Positions 1-7,431 of a DNA stretch of 38,380 nt are shown piece after piece (the first letter of the stretch is position 1; every line of letters begins with the position of its first letter). The stretch covers positions 1-38,380 of the forward strand of contig NZ_LMUU01000184.1 in assembly GCF_009765775.1 (NCBI RefSeq), in the 5' to 3' direction. The notes beneath the pieces were generated by a model. That model saw nothing but the letters and a program-made list of their open reading frames with translations, was not told the origin of the DNA and did no database searches. This DNA comes from Beijerinckia sp. L45 (GTDB lineage: Bacteria; Pseudomonadota; Alphaproteobacteria; Rhizobiales; Beijerinckiaceae). The translations under genes and the position numbers were made by a program.

Positions 1-132
1 GCCGCGAACTTCCGGCAAAGCGTCGCGAACCGGAGTGGGACGATCGAGGCCCTACCTGACGGCGCCTTTAAGGAGTCCGGCACATCGGTGCGGACCTGCC
101 TCGTCACGATCGACAATCGGGGGCCGGCATGA
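1..132 (+). CDS. C-terminal fragment of a putative DNA methyltransferase (5' end outside window)
   Basis: An open frame runs from the first base to TGA at 130-132 and encodes 43 residues. The tail contains LPDGAFKESGTSVRT followed by a hydrophobic strand (CLVTID). A loop of this kind (LP-x-G-F-K-x-S-G-T-x-V-x-T, then a beta strand) is typical of the end of phage N6-adenine methyltransferase and related class I SAM-dependent folds. The stop overlaps the next start as ATGA, so it belongs to the same operon. The catalytic motifs lie upstream of the window, so the function is inferred only from this C-terminal signature. Confidence 0.5.
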   Translation, partial: AANFRQSVANRSGTIEALPDGAFKESGTSVRTCLVTIDNRGPA

Positions 133-464
133 GCGAAGACCCGCACATCAAGACCATTGTCGAGACGATCGAGCGTGAGGCGGCACGGCGTGCGAAAGAA
201 GCGCGCGCCACCTACGCGGCCGAGATGAAGGTTCTGAACGCGTCGCATCGCACGGAACAGCGACGCATCGAGGCCAAAGAAAAGGAAAGTCTCAAGGCGG
301 CGGAGCGCTGGCGTCTCACGGCGATCGCAGCAGTCCGCCCTAACGCCCCTGTGGCGCTTTCCGACATACGGTCGGTCAAGCGTGAGGTCGGCGACGGTGC
401 TGACAAGCGTGTCGTGTCCCTTCCGCATGTCGCGTTCCTTGAGCGGGGCGAGGCTCAGAGATGA
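129..464 (+). CDS. hypothetical coiled-coil protein
   Basis: This 111-residue protein is not recognised. Residues 8-65 are rich in Glu, Lys, Arg and Ala in heptad-like spacing and should form a long charged helix or coiled coil. The last 35 residues are less charged and may form strands. The ATG overlaps the stop of the preceding gene (ATGA), and its own end overlaps the PP-loop gene by 4 bases, so all three are probably translated from one message. A role as a small partner of a flanking DNA-modification enzyme is possible but is inferred from position only. Confidence 0.7.
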   Translation: MSEDPHIKTIVETIEREAARRAKEARATYAAEMKVLNASHRTEQRRIEAKEKESLKAAERWRLTAIAAVRPNAPVALSDIRSVKREVGDGADKRVVSLPHVAFLERGEAQR

Positions 465-1699
465 GTGCGCTCGCCCAGCCCGATTTGTTCGCCGGCGGCG
501 CCCGCATGGTTGCGGAGGAGGCCGTCGACCTCACTCTCGCGTCACTAGAGGCCTACGGTCCCCGGCACGAGCATTGGGCCATCGCCTGGTCCGGCGGCAA
601 GGACTCGACCGCTACCTTGACGCTGATCGTTCGCTTGATTGAGGAGGGCCGCATCGCGGCGCCGAAGCGCTTGTCGGTTTTCTATGCCGACACACGCCTC
701 GAGCTTCCGCCGCTGCAGGCCGCCGCCGACGCGATCATCGTAAAGTTGAAGGAGCGCGACTGGATCGATGTCGAGATCGTCCGAGCGCAAATCGACAAGC
801 GCTTCCTCGTCTACATGCTCGGTCGCGGCGTCCCGCCACCCAATAATTCAACCCTGCGCTGGTGCACGCGGCAGATCAAACTCGATCCCATGGCGGCTGC
901 ACTCGAGCATCGCCTCCGGGACCTACCCGGCACCGTGCTGATGATCACCGGTGTCCGCGAGGGCGAAAGCGCAGTTCGTGACAAACGGATAGCCACCAGA
1001 TGCTCCAAGGACGGCGGCGAGTGCGGGCAGGGCTGGTACCAACAGATGCTGCCCGAGGCAAAAGGCATGCGCGGCCGCATCGCGACGCTGGCGCCGTTGC
1101 TGCACTGGCGCGTCTGCCACGTCTGGGACTGGCTGCGGATCTATGCGCCATCGACCGCAATGGGTGGGTGGCCGACGGCGATGATCGCCGACGCTTATGG
1201 TGGCGACGAGGCGGAAGAGATCAACGCCCGCACGGGCTGCATGGGCTGTCCTCTAGCCAGCAAGGACATGGCGCTGGCCGCCGTCGTCGCGATGCCGGCG
1301 TGGGACCATCTCGCGCCGCTGCTCGGTCTCAGGACGATCTATCGTCGACTACGCGAGGATGACTCGTTGCGGCTGAAGAAGACCGGGCTCGATGCCGACG
1401 GGTCGCTGTCTAAGGGCAAGAACAAGCAGCGCAAGGGGCCGCTGACCCTTGAGGCCCGACTTTGGGCGCTCGAGGAGATCGTGAAGATCCAAGGCGCCGT
1501 CAACATCGCAGCGCGAGAACTCGGCCGGCCCGGCGTCGACATGCTCAATGAAGAAGAGATCTCGCGCATAGGCGAGTTGATCTGCCGAAACACTTGGCCG
1601 AACGGCTGGGATGGCGACGAGCCGACAGCCGACACGTGGATCGAGTCCGTGTTTCCGGATGGGTCCGTGCAGGGGCTGCTGATCGGGGTGTCGCCATGA
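461..1699 (+). CDS. PP-loop ATP pyrophosphatase, PAPS reductase/DndC-like
   Basis: The 412-residue protein has a PP-loop SGGKDS at residues 44-49, a YADTRLELP segment near 75-83, and GVREGES..R at 164-173, all as in the PAPS reductase/DndC branch of the adenine-nucleotide alpha hydrolase family. Cysteines at 135 (RWCTRQIK), 181, 188, 260 and 263 (GCMGC) are spaced so that an iron-sulfur cluster is plausible, as in DndC. DndC activates sulfur for DNA phosphorothioation, while true PAPS reductases act in sulfate assimilation. No dndB, D or E homologue is visible here, so phosphorothioation itself is not established. Its place among DNA methyltransferases suggests a nucleic-acid or nucleotide modification role. 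Start and stop both overlap neighbours by 4 bases. Confidence 0.8.
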   Translation: MSALAQPDLFAGGARMVAEEAVDLTLASLEAYGPRHEHWAIAWSGGKDSTATLTLIVRLIEEGRIAAPKRLSVFYADTRLELPPLQAAADAIIVKLKERDWIDVEIVRAQIDKRFLVYMLGRGVPPPNNSTLRWCTRQIKLDPMAAALEHRLRDLPGTVLMITGVREGESAVRDKRIATRCSKDGGECGQGWYQQMLPEAKGMRGRIATLAPLLHWRVCHVWDWLRIYAPSTAMGGWPTAMIADAYGGDEAEEINARTGCMGCPLASKDMALAAVVAMPAWDHLAPLLGLRTIYRRLREDDSLRLKKTGLDADGSLSKGKNKQRKGPLTLEARLWALEEIVKIQGAVNIAARELGRPGVDMLNEEEISRIGELICRNTWPNGWDGDEPTADTWIESVFPDGSVQGLLIGVSP

Positions 1700-1905
1700 G
1701 CCCGCAAGACGCCACCATCGCCTACTGCCAGGCCATCGGCAAGGACCCGCACGAGAACGTGGCCGGCTATGAGCGGCCACTCTGTGGCAACGATCGGATT
1801 TGGGCGAAGCGCTGGCAATGGTTCCTCGGCGCGTCGCCAGCGGTGGCCACCGGCGCCACGCAGCTTTCACCAACACAGATCGCGAGACGGGAAGGGCGAG
1901 AATGA
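1696..1905 (+). CDS. hypothetical small protein
   Basis: A 69-residue protein whose ATG overlaps the upstream stop (ATGA) and whose stop overlaps the next ATG in the same way. The middle contains GYERPLCGNDRIWAKRWQWF, with clustered Trp and Arg. The tail LSPTQIARREGRE is polar. No family is recognised. The double 4-base overlap is the main evidence that it is real and co-translated with its neighbours. Confidence 0.6.
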   Translation: MSPQDATIAYCQAIGKDPHENVAGYERPLCGNDRIWAKRWQWFLGASPAVATGATQLSPTQIARREGRE

Positions 1906-2360
1906 TCTTGGTCGCGCCAGCATTGCATGAATCGCCAGCCGCAAAGATCGCATCGCTCGAAGCCGAGAACGCGGCTTTGCGCGATCGCCTCGCCCAGATC
2001 GAGCAGGACCTGCTTGGGTCCGCGATCGTGACGCCGTCGTTTTGGGGCCTGACGAGGATGGAGGAACGGGTCTTCGCGCTCCTGTTGATGCGGGTGCGCG
2101 TGAAACAAGATCAGGTTCTGACCGCGATCTACAGCGATCTCAACAAGGAGCCCGGCTACCGGATCGTCGACGTCTACGTCTGCAAGCTGCGCAGAAAGCT
2201 GGGCCGGTTCGGCATCACGATCCGGACGCTTCCGACGCTCGGCTACGCCATCGATGAGCCGCTGCGCGGCATGTTGCGGCAGGCGCTATCGCCCGACACC
2301 AGCGCGGTTGAGGAACGCCGCCTGCTGACACTGATCGCGGAAGGGGCGCTGGCAGCATGA
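1902..2360 (+). CDS. winged-helix DNA-binding protein resembling the CtrA/OmpR effector domain, no receiver
   Basis: The 152-residue protein has a short leucine-zipper-like helix at residues 15-38 (KIASLEAENAALRDRLAQIE) and then an OmpR/PhoB-type winged helix at about 48-118. The recognition-helix segment IVDVYVCKLRRKL is very close to the IIDVFICKLRKKL type found in alphaproteobacterial CtrA, and the wing is followed by GYAID. There is no phosphoreceiver domain, so activity would not depend on phosphorylation; the coiled coil could provide dimerisation. It overlaps both neighbours by 4 bases. The OmpR-type fold is a confident call. The specific link to CtrA, and competition for CtrA sites, is inference. 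Confidence 0.75.
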   Translation: MILVAPALHESPAAKIASLEAENAALRDRLAQIEQDLLGSAIVTPSFWGLTRMEERVFALLLMRVRVKQDQVLTAIYSDLNKEPGYRIVDVYVCKLRRKLGRFGITIRTLPTLGYAIDEPLRGMLRQALSPDTSAVEERRLLTLIAEGALAA

Positions 2361-2695
2361 ACGCGAAAACACTCCCGCCACCAACCCCGCATGAGCGCGC
2401 CGCCGCTGCAGGTGCCGCCCGCGCCTTGCGCGCCGCGATCGCGGATCCGACCACGATGGGCGCTCGCGCCGTCATGCATCTCGACCTTGCGCGCCCGCGG
2501 CGCGGCGAGTGGCATGAGACCTGGGCCAATCTGCCGGGCTTTGTCCGCTTGTTCGGCGCAGGCCTACGGTACTGCCATGCCTGCCTGCCGGGTTGGGAAT
2601 ACAGCCGGGCCGAGATCGTGTCCGAGATGATCCCGGATCTTGAGGCGCTGGCAGAGCGCGGCGTCCGGCCCGCCGAACAGACGAGGGCGGCATGA
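2357..2695 (+). CDS. hypothetical protein
   Basis: A 112-residue protein of unknown function, joined to both neighbours by 4-base ATGA overlaps. The N-terminal half is Ala/Arg-rich and helical. The second half holds aromatic residues and a CHACLPGW segment with two cysteines three residues apart, but no second pair that would complete a zinc ribbon. The C-terminus (EMIPDLEALAERG) is helical. Confidence 0.6.
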   Translation: MNAKTLPPPTPHERAAAAGAARALRAAIADPTTMGARAVMHLDLARPRRGEWHETWANLPGFVRLFGAGLRYCHACLPGWEYSRAEIVSEMIPDLEALAERGVRPAEQTRAA

Positions 2696-3135
2696 CCGAC
2701 ACCACCAGCGAAGCCCCGGCAGCACCGCGCGTCAGCGACGACGAGATCAACCGCCTTTGCGACCTCCTCGAGAAGCTTCACGGCGTCGGGTACCAATTCA
2801 TCGAAGGCCGGACCAGCCTCCCCAACATGATGACATTCGACCTGCGCGATGCGCGGGCGGCGCTGAAGAAGACGCGGTTGGAAGCCGCATTCTGGAAGAT
2901 TGCTGCAGAAGGCGAGCACAAGTTGCGGTGCGCAGAGCGAGAGACCAACGAGGCGACGATCGCGGAACTACGGAAGGCGTTGGAGCCTTTCGCCGCCTAC
3001 ATCGCGGCGGTCGACCCGAACGGTGACTTTGAAGGCGAGATCGGTGGCGAGATTGTCGGCGCGCTTCGCCGATCGATCAGCTACGCCGCCTGCCGCGAAG
3101 CTGCGCGTGTCCTTGCCAAGCCGGGTGCTGCATGA
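2692..3135 (+). CDS. hypothetical helical protein
   Basis: A 147-residue acidic protein of unknown family. Residues 16-32 and 62-105 look like amphipathic helices (for example ATIAELRKALEPFAAYIAAV). It overlaps the preceding and following genes by 4 bases, directly upstream of the cytosine methyltransferase, so the two are probably translationally coupled. No catalytic motif or membrane segment is visible. Confidence 0.65.
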   Translation: MTDTTSEAPAAPRVSDDEINRLCDLLEKLHGVGYQFIEGRTSLPNMMTFDLRDARAALKKTRLEAAFWKIAAEGEHKLRCAERETNEATIAELRKALEPFAAYIAAVDPNGDFEGEIGGEIVGALRRSISYAACREAARVLAKPGAA

Positions 3136-5486
3136 ACGCGCCGTTTCCCATCCCCGACATGATGCCGGACGAGCTCGTTGTCGACTCCTTCGCTGGCGGC
3201 GGCGGCACGTCGGAAGGTATTCGCCAGGCCATCGGCCGCGATCCCGACATTGCGATAAACCATGATGCTCTCGCGCTCGCGATGCACCGGATCAACCATC
3301 CCGGCACGCACCACATGGTCGAGGACGTCTGGCACGTCGACGCGCTCGGCATGTGCGACGGCCGGCCGATCGGGCTGCTTTGGCTCAGTCCCGATTGTAA
3401 ACATTTTTCAAAAGCGAAAGGCGGCAAGCCGCGCGAGAAGGCGATCCGCGGCCTTGCCTGGGTCGGGCTGCGCTGGGTCAAGTCGCTGCCGAAGCGACAA
3501 CGACCACGCATTCTAATCTTAGAAAATGTTGAAGAATTCCAGTTTTGGGGGCCGCTTCTCGACGACGGAAAGCCGTGCCCGATCCAGAAGGGCGCCACGT
3601 TCAAGGCCTTCATCGGCGGCTTCCAATCGCTCGGCTATGTCGCGGAATGGCGCGAGCTGCGCGCCTGCGACTACGGTGATCCCACGATCCGGAAACGGTT
3701 GTTCGTCATCCTGCGCCGCGACAAGCTTCCGATCGTCTGGCCGAAGCGGACGCACGGCAATCCGAAGGATGCCGCCGATGCGGTTCTGATCAAGGCCGGT
3801 GTCTTGAAGCCGTGGCGGACCGCAGCGGAGATCATCGACTTCAGCCTACCGTGTCCCTCGATCTTCGAGACCAGCGCGCAGATCAAGGAATCTCTCGGAC
3901 TGCGCGCAAACCGGCCTCTCGCCGACAACACGATGAGCCGGGTCGCCAAAGGGACCATGCGCTACGTCGTAAATGCGGTGAGGCCGTTCATCGTGAAGGT
4001 GAACCACACGGAACGCGGCGAGGAACGCGCCCGCGAGATCGACCAGCCGCTCTCGACCCTGACCGGCAAGCGCGACGATGCTCTTGTCATGCCCTTCGTC
4101 TCCTATGCTCAGCAGGGGGGCGCGGTGCGAGACATCACCGATCCCCTGCACACCCTGACCCCGTCGGCAAAGGATCAGAACGCGATCGTCACGCCGTTCG
4201 TGACGAAGTTCAATCGCGGCGCCACCGGCCATGGTGTCGACGAGCCTTTGGCCACCGTGACTTCGCACGCCAGCGAAACGCATGGCGGAGGCGCGGCACC
4301 GCTCGGCCTGGTCGCACCGCTCCTCGTCCGCACCGAGCATGGCGAAGCCGACAGGAATGGCCGCAGGCGGGGACGCGGCGATCACGGCGTCGACGATCCT
4401 ATGCCGACGATCACGGCGTCGAACGATTCCGCCGTTGTCGCCCCGATCCTGGTCAACGTCGCCAACGGCCAGACGACGGGTCGCGGGCCCAACGCCTGGT
4501 CCGTGGATGAGCCAGCGCGCACCATCACGTCGTCGGGCGGCCAAGCTGTCGTCGCGCCTATCCTTATCGGATGCGGCGGCCGGGCAGGGCAGAGCGAGCC
4601 GAGAGCAGCTGGCGAGCCAGTACTGACCCAGACGGCGAAAGCCGACGCTTGCATCGTCACGCCGTTCCTCGTGCCGCGCTATGCCGAGAAGCCGGGCCAC
4701 GAGCCTCGCGTGCGTGCTGTCGACGAGCCGGTCGCTCCCATCGTCGCTGGCGACAATGTGCCGGGCAGCCTCGCTGCCGTGCATCTGTCTCGTCAGTTCG
4801 GTGCTTCGGTCGGGCAGGGGGCCGACGAGCCGGCGCCGACGGTCACGGCCGGCGGCGATGGAAAGTCTGCGCTCGTCGCGGCATTTCTGGCGCAGCACAA
4901 CACTGACCGAAACGACGGGATCAAGCCGGGACGGCCTTTGGACGAACCGGTCAGCACCGTGACGGCGACGGGCGGACAATCGAACGTTGTCGCCGCCCAC
5001 ATGATGAACCTTCGCGGCTCCGATCGGCGCGACGCGCCGACAGACGCACCGCTCAATACGGTCAGCGCCCAGGGCAACCATGCCGCCCTCGTCGCCGCTT
5101 TCCTCGCTAAATACTACGGCGCCGGCGAGCCGAGCCAGGCGGCCGATGATCCGCTGCACACGATCACCGCGAAGCCGCGGCACGGCCTCGTCACCGTAGC
5201 GATCGACGGCGAGTCCTTCGTCATCACCGATATCGGCATGCGGATGCTGACGCCGCGCGAGCGTTTCAGTGCGCAGGGTTTTCGACCCGATTACGTGATC
5301 GACCACGGCATCAGCGAAGACGGCTCCCGTGTCTTCTTCACGCTCGAGCAGCAGGGCCGCATGTGCGGGAACAGCGTGTGCCCAGGCATGGCTCGATCGC
5401 TCGTCGGCGCCAATGTCGCCGCCCGGCCGCCGGCGCGCCGCCCCCAGCGCTTCCGCCCCATCCCCCTTCTTGAAGCAGCGGAGTGA
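3132..5486 (+). CDS. DNA cytosine-5 methyltransferase with a repeat-expanded central region
   Basis: The 784-residue protein should transfer a methyl group from SAM to C5 of cytosine. Motif I is DSFAGGGGTSEG (18-29). The catalytic loop is SPDCKHFS with Cys89, a variant of the usual PCQ. Motif VI is ENVEEF (131-136) and motif VIII is RKRLFVI (187-193). Motif IX-like MRMLTPRERFSAQGF starts near 702, and motif X is CGNSVCPGMA near 750. Between motifs VIII and IX, where the target-recognition domain lies, are eleven divergent copies of a 30-50 residue unit built on D-E-P-x-x-T-V-T, making this enzyme nearly twice the usual length of about 400. It overlaps its upstream neighbour by 4 bases and is followed at once by the GcrA-like gene. 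Confidence 0.93.
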   Translation: MNAPFPIPDMMPDELVVDSFAGGGGTSEGIRQAIGRDPDIAINHDALALAMHRINHPGTHHMVEDVWHVDALGMCDGRPIGLLWLSPDCKHFSKAKGGKPREKAIRGLAWVGLRWVKSLPKRQRPRILILENVEEFQFWGPLLDDGKPCPIQKGATFKAFIGGFQSLGYVAEWRELRACDYGDPTIRKRLFVILRRDKLPIVWPKRTHGNPKDAADAVLIKAGVLKPWRTAAEIIDFSLPCPSIFETSAQIKESLGLRANRPLADNTMSRVAKGTMRYVVNAVRPFIVKVNHTERGEERAREIDQPLSTLTGKRDDALVMPFVSYAQQGGAVRDITDPLHTLTPSAKDQNAIVTPFVTKFNRGATGHGVDEPLATVTSHASETHGGGAAPLGLVAPLLVRTEHGEADRNGRRRGRGDHGVDDPMPTITASNDSAVVAPILVNVANGQTTGRGPNAWSVDEPARTITSSGGQAVVAPILIGCGGRAGQSEPRAAGEPVLTQTAKADACIVTPFLVPRYAEKPGHEPRVRAVDEPVAPIVAGDNVPGSLAAVHLSRQFGASVGQGADEPAPTVTAGGDGKSALVAAFLAQHNTDRNDGIKPGRPLDEPVSTVTATGGQSNVVAAHMMNLRGSDRRDAPTDAPLNTVSAQGNHAALVAAFLAKYYGAGEPSQAADDPLHTITAKPRHGLVTVAIDGESFVITDIGMRMLTPRERFSAQGFRPDYVIDHGISEDGSRVFFTLEQQGRMCGNSVCPGMARSLVGANVAARPPARRPQRFRPIPLLEAAE
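4035..5236 (+). repeat. eleven tandem coding repeats inside the cytosine methyltransferase
   Basis: Successive units carry the variants IDQPLSTLT, ITDPLHTLT, VDEPLATVT, VDDPMPTIT, VDEPARTIT, AGEPVLTQT, VDEPVAPIV, ADEPAPTVT, LDEPVSTVT, TDAPLNTVS and ADDPLHTIT. Most are followed after 5-12 residues by a hydrophobic strand such as VVAPILV or LVAAFLA. The copies are divergent at both DNA and protein level, so they look old rather than freshly amplified. The last copy leads directly into motif IX, the position where one such unit is commonly found in phage enzymes of this family, so it may be the ancestral one. Confidence 0.88.
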
Positions 5487-5488
5487 CC

Positions 5489-6022
5489 ATGGGAGCCCTT
5501 GCAGAAAAGCTGAAGCCTGATGACGTCTTCGCCTGGACAGATGCCAGGATCGAGTTTGTGAAGCAGCGTCACGGCGAAGGAGCCTCGGCGGCGCAGATCG
5601 CGACTGAACTTGGTCGCGGCGTCTCGCGCAGCGCCGTGCTCGGCAAGATCTTCAGGCTCGGATTGTCGAAGCCTCAGGCACCGGCGTTGGTACGGGCTCA
5701 ACAGAGACCTGCAGCTGCGCCGGCACGTGCGCTGCGGTCCAAGGTCGTGGAACGCTCGAAGCAGACGGCGAAGCCCGCACCGCCGCCGCCGGTCCGGATC
5801 GCGCCGGTCGCAGCACTGGCCGAGCCCGTCGATGGCGGCCTCGAGATCCACGAGCTCCGCGATCGATCCTGCCGCTGGCCGGTCGGCGCGCCGGGCGGTG
5901 ACGACCTGATGCGGTACTGCGGGGCGGGGGTGTCGGAGGCCGTGCGCGCCGCCGGGCTCTGCTACTGCCCGGAGCACATGAAGGTGGCTTATCCGCCGAA
6001 GGAGGCCCGGAGGAGGCCATGA
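5489..6022 (+). CDS. GcrA-family transcriptional regulator
   Basis: In Caulobacter, GcrA binds sigma-70 and activates promoters according to their methylation state. Here residues 16-59 (WTDARIEFVKQRHGEGASAAQIA, then SRSAVLGKIFRLGLS) match the GcrA helix-turn-helix. The C-terminal part has the SCRWPVG, RYCG and CYCPEH signatures of the sigma-interacting half, joined by an Ala/Pro-rich linker. The ATG at 5489 is preferred because GGAG lies five bases upstream; an in-frame GTG at 5483 overlaps the methyltransferase stop. The pairing with a methyltransferase gene is notable. The last 4 bases overlap the DUF1376 gene. Confidence 0.88.
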   Translation: MGALAEKLKPDDVFAWTDARIEFVKQRHGEGASAAQIATELGRGVSRSAVLGKIFRLGLSKPQAPALVRAQQRPAAAPARALRSKVVERSKQTAKPAPPPPVRIAPVAALAEPVDGGLEIHELRDRSCRWPVGAPGGDDLMRYCGAGVSEAVRAAGLCYCPEHMKVAYPPKEARRRP

Positions 6023-7005
6023 CACCAGAACCACTTGTTGAGGCCAACGTCGACCTTCGCGATTTTGTCTTTATGCCCCTCGATGTCGTAAGGCTTCGAG
6101 ACAGCGGCTTGGCGACGAAAGCCAGCGGCGATGCCTTCCGCGCAGCGGTATTGCTATGGTGCGCAGCCTGGCACCAAGTCCCGTCTTCATCCCTTCCGGA
6201 CGACGACCACGAGCTTGCGAAGCTGGCTGGCTACGGACGCGATGTCAGAGGATGGAAGAAAGTCCGTGAAGCAGCACTTCATGGCTTCATCAAATGCAGT
6301 GATGGTCTGCTCTATCATCGCGTCATCGCCGAGAAGGCTCGAGACTCGTGGAAGGCCAAGCAGGATCAGCGGGCACGCACCGCAGCAGCAACAGAGGCGC
6401 GCCTCGCTAAACAAGCGGCCGCCCGCGCAGCCGAGGTGGCGAGGAACGCAGGCTTGTTTGACGATCAACGTAACGAGGGTCGTGACGATCAACGTAACGA
6501 GCACCAAGGGAGAGGTAAGGGACAGGGACAGGGACAGGGACAGGGAGAGTTAAGGGATAATAGATCCTCCCTCCGGTCGGACGCGGACGAGGTTTTGCCT
6601 TCGGCGGTCAAAAGGTTTTTCGAGGCCTACCCGAAGGAGGACGAGCTCGACGGCGTCAGGCGCGAGCTCAAGCGCCACCTTGCCCACGGCGAGAGCCTCG
6701 ACGACATCCTCGCTGGAGCAAAGCGTTACGCGCAGGAGGTGTCAGGAAAGCCTGCCGACATGATGCGATCTCCTGTGAAATGGTTGCGCAACGGATCTTG
6801 GAAATCGAGTAAAACCAAACCTGAAGGTCCGTCCGCGGCTATAGTTCGCGTCGATCGCGATACACCTGCCGGCAAGGCCTGGGAGACCTACGAGATGGCA
6901 AAAACCGGGCGACCGGTGAAGTGGATTCTGGCCAATGGTCCAAACGGACCGGGACGGCATTTTGCGACCCCATGGCCGCCGTCATCGCAAGAGGATGCGG
7001 CTTGA
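6019..7005 (+). CDS. DUF1376-domain protein, likely phage replication initiation/organiser
   Basis: Residues 10-110 match the DUF1376 (YdaU-like) domain: a winged-helix-like region with DFVFMPLDVVRLRDS, AVLLWCAAWHQVPSSSLPDDD, ELAKLAGYG, and a basic end at HRVIAEKA. Such proteins usually sit in phage replication modules and resemble replisome organisers. A low-complexity linker at about 110-195 is Ala/Arg/Gln-rich and contains GQGQGQGQ. The C-terminal part (195-328) contains WLRNGSW, a phrase common at the ends of replication-initiation proteins. No helicase or primase gene is visible nearby, so the replication role is inferred from family and position. The stop overlaps a TTG start. Confidence 0.78.
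   Translation: MTPEPLVEANVDLRDFVFMPLDVVRLRDSGLATKASGDAFRAAVLLWCAAWHQVPSSSLPDDDHELAKLAGYGRDVRGWKKVREAALHGFIKCSDGLLYHRVIAEKARDSWKAKQDQRARTAAATEARLAKQAAARAAEVARNAGLFDDQRNEGRDDQRNEHQGRGKGQGQGQGQGELRDNRSSLRSDADEVLPSAVKRFFEAYPKEDELDGVRRELKRHLAHGESLDDILAGAKRYAQEVSGKPADMMRSPVKWLRNGSWKSSKTKPEGPSAAIVRVDRDTPAGKAWETYEMAKTGRPVKWILANGPNGPGRHFATPWPPSSQEDAA
6460..6548 (+). repeat. 24-base duplication and GGGACA hexamer array in the DUF1376 linker
   Basis: GACGATCAACGTAACGAG occurs at 6460-6477 and again at 6484-6501, an offset of 24 bases. It is followed by four perfect GGGACA hexamers at 6519-6542 and a degenerate fifth. Both arrays keep the reading frame; the hexamers encode Gly-Gln pairs. This is the only simple-sequence repeat noticed in the window and could change in length by slippage without breaking the frame. 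Confidence 0.9.
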
Positions 7006-7400
7006 CCAGACCCTTCGTTGTCGAGCGCCGCCCCCTCTCTGCGTCGCCGCGCTTCACCGCTCGCCCCGACGACGTGGCCCAGCTGCACGACGTCATCGAG
7101 ACGATGCGGAACGTGCCGCGGGCGTCCATGGCCTCGATGCCGGATATGCTGTTCCTGCTCAGGAGACTGAGCGGCAAACTGGATGCGATCGCCGCCCGAC
7201 TGCAGCCGGCTGTGCCTGCGAACACTGACGCGCGCATCAAAGGCTTTGCGCAGGCGAACCGTGCCGCAGGTGTCGTCGGAGTATTTGGGAAAAGGCTGCC
7301 TCGGAATCGAACAAGGACGGTGACGAGCTGCAATGGTGACCGGATCAACGTTGTCGAACGGCAGTCGAAGCAGATGGAGCTTAGCTTCGACCGTCGGTGA
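7002..7400 (+). CDS. hypothetical protein (TTG start)
   Basis: The frame starts at TTG 7002, which overlaps the TGA of the DUF1376 gene and has AGAGGA six bases upstream, giving 132 residues. The N-terminal half is helical with a repeated MP/ML-rich stretch (SMASMPDMLFLLRRLSGKLDAIAARL). The C-terminus is basic and polar. No family is recognised. It is the last gene of the left plus-strand operon and ends 31 bases before the convergent exported-protein gene. Confidence 0.55.
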   Translation: MTRPFVVERRPLSASPRFTARPDDVAQLHDVIETMRNVPRASMASMPDMLFLLRRLSGKLDAIAARLQPAVPANTDARIKGFAQANRAAGVVGVFGKRLPRNRTRTVTSCNGDRINVVERQSKQMELSFDRR

Positions 7401-7431
7401 TCTGAGAACCAAGCCGGGCTATCATCCCTGG

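Noticed and set aside
4035-5236. Regular repeats considered as a CRISPR-like array
   Set aside because: The repeats are divergent, in frame and part of a methyltransferase; there are no near-identical repeats separated by unique spacers.
3846-5306. 486-codon minus-strand frame opposite the methyltransferase repeats
   Set aside because: It is the mirror of the repeat-rich methyltransferase coding sequence; its apparent repeats come from that gene.
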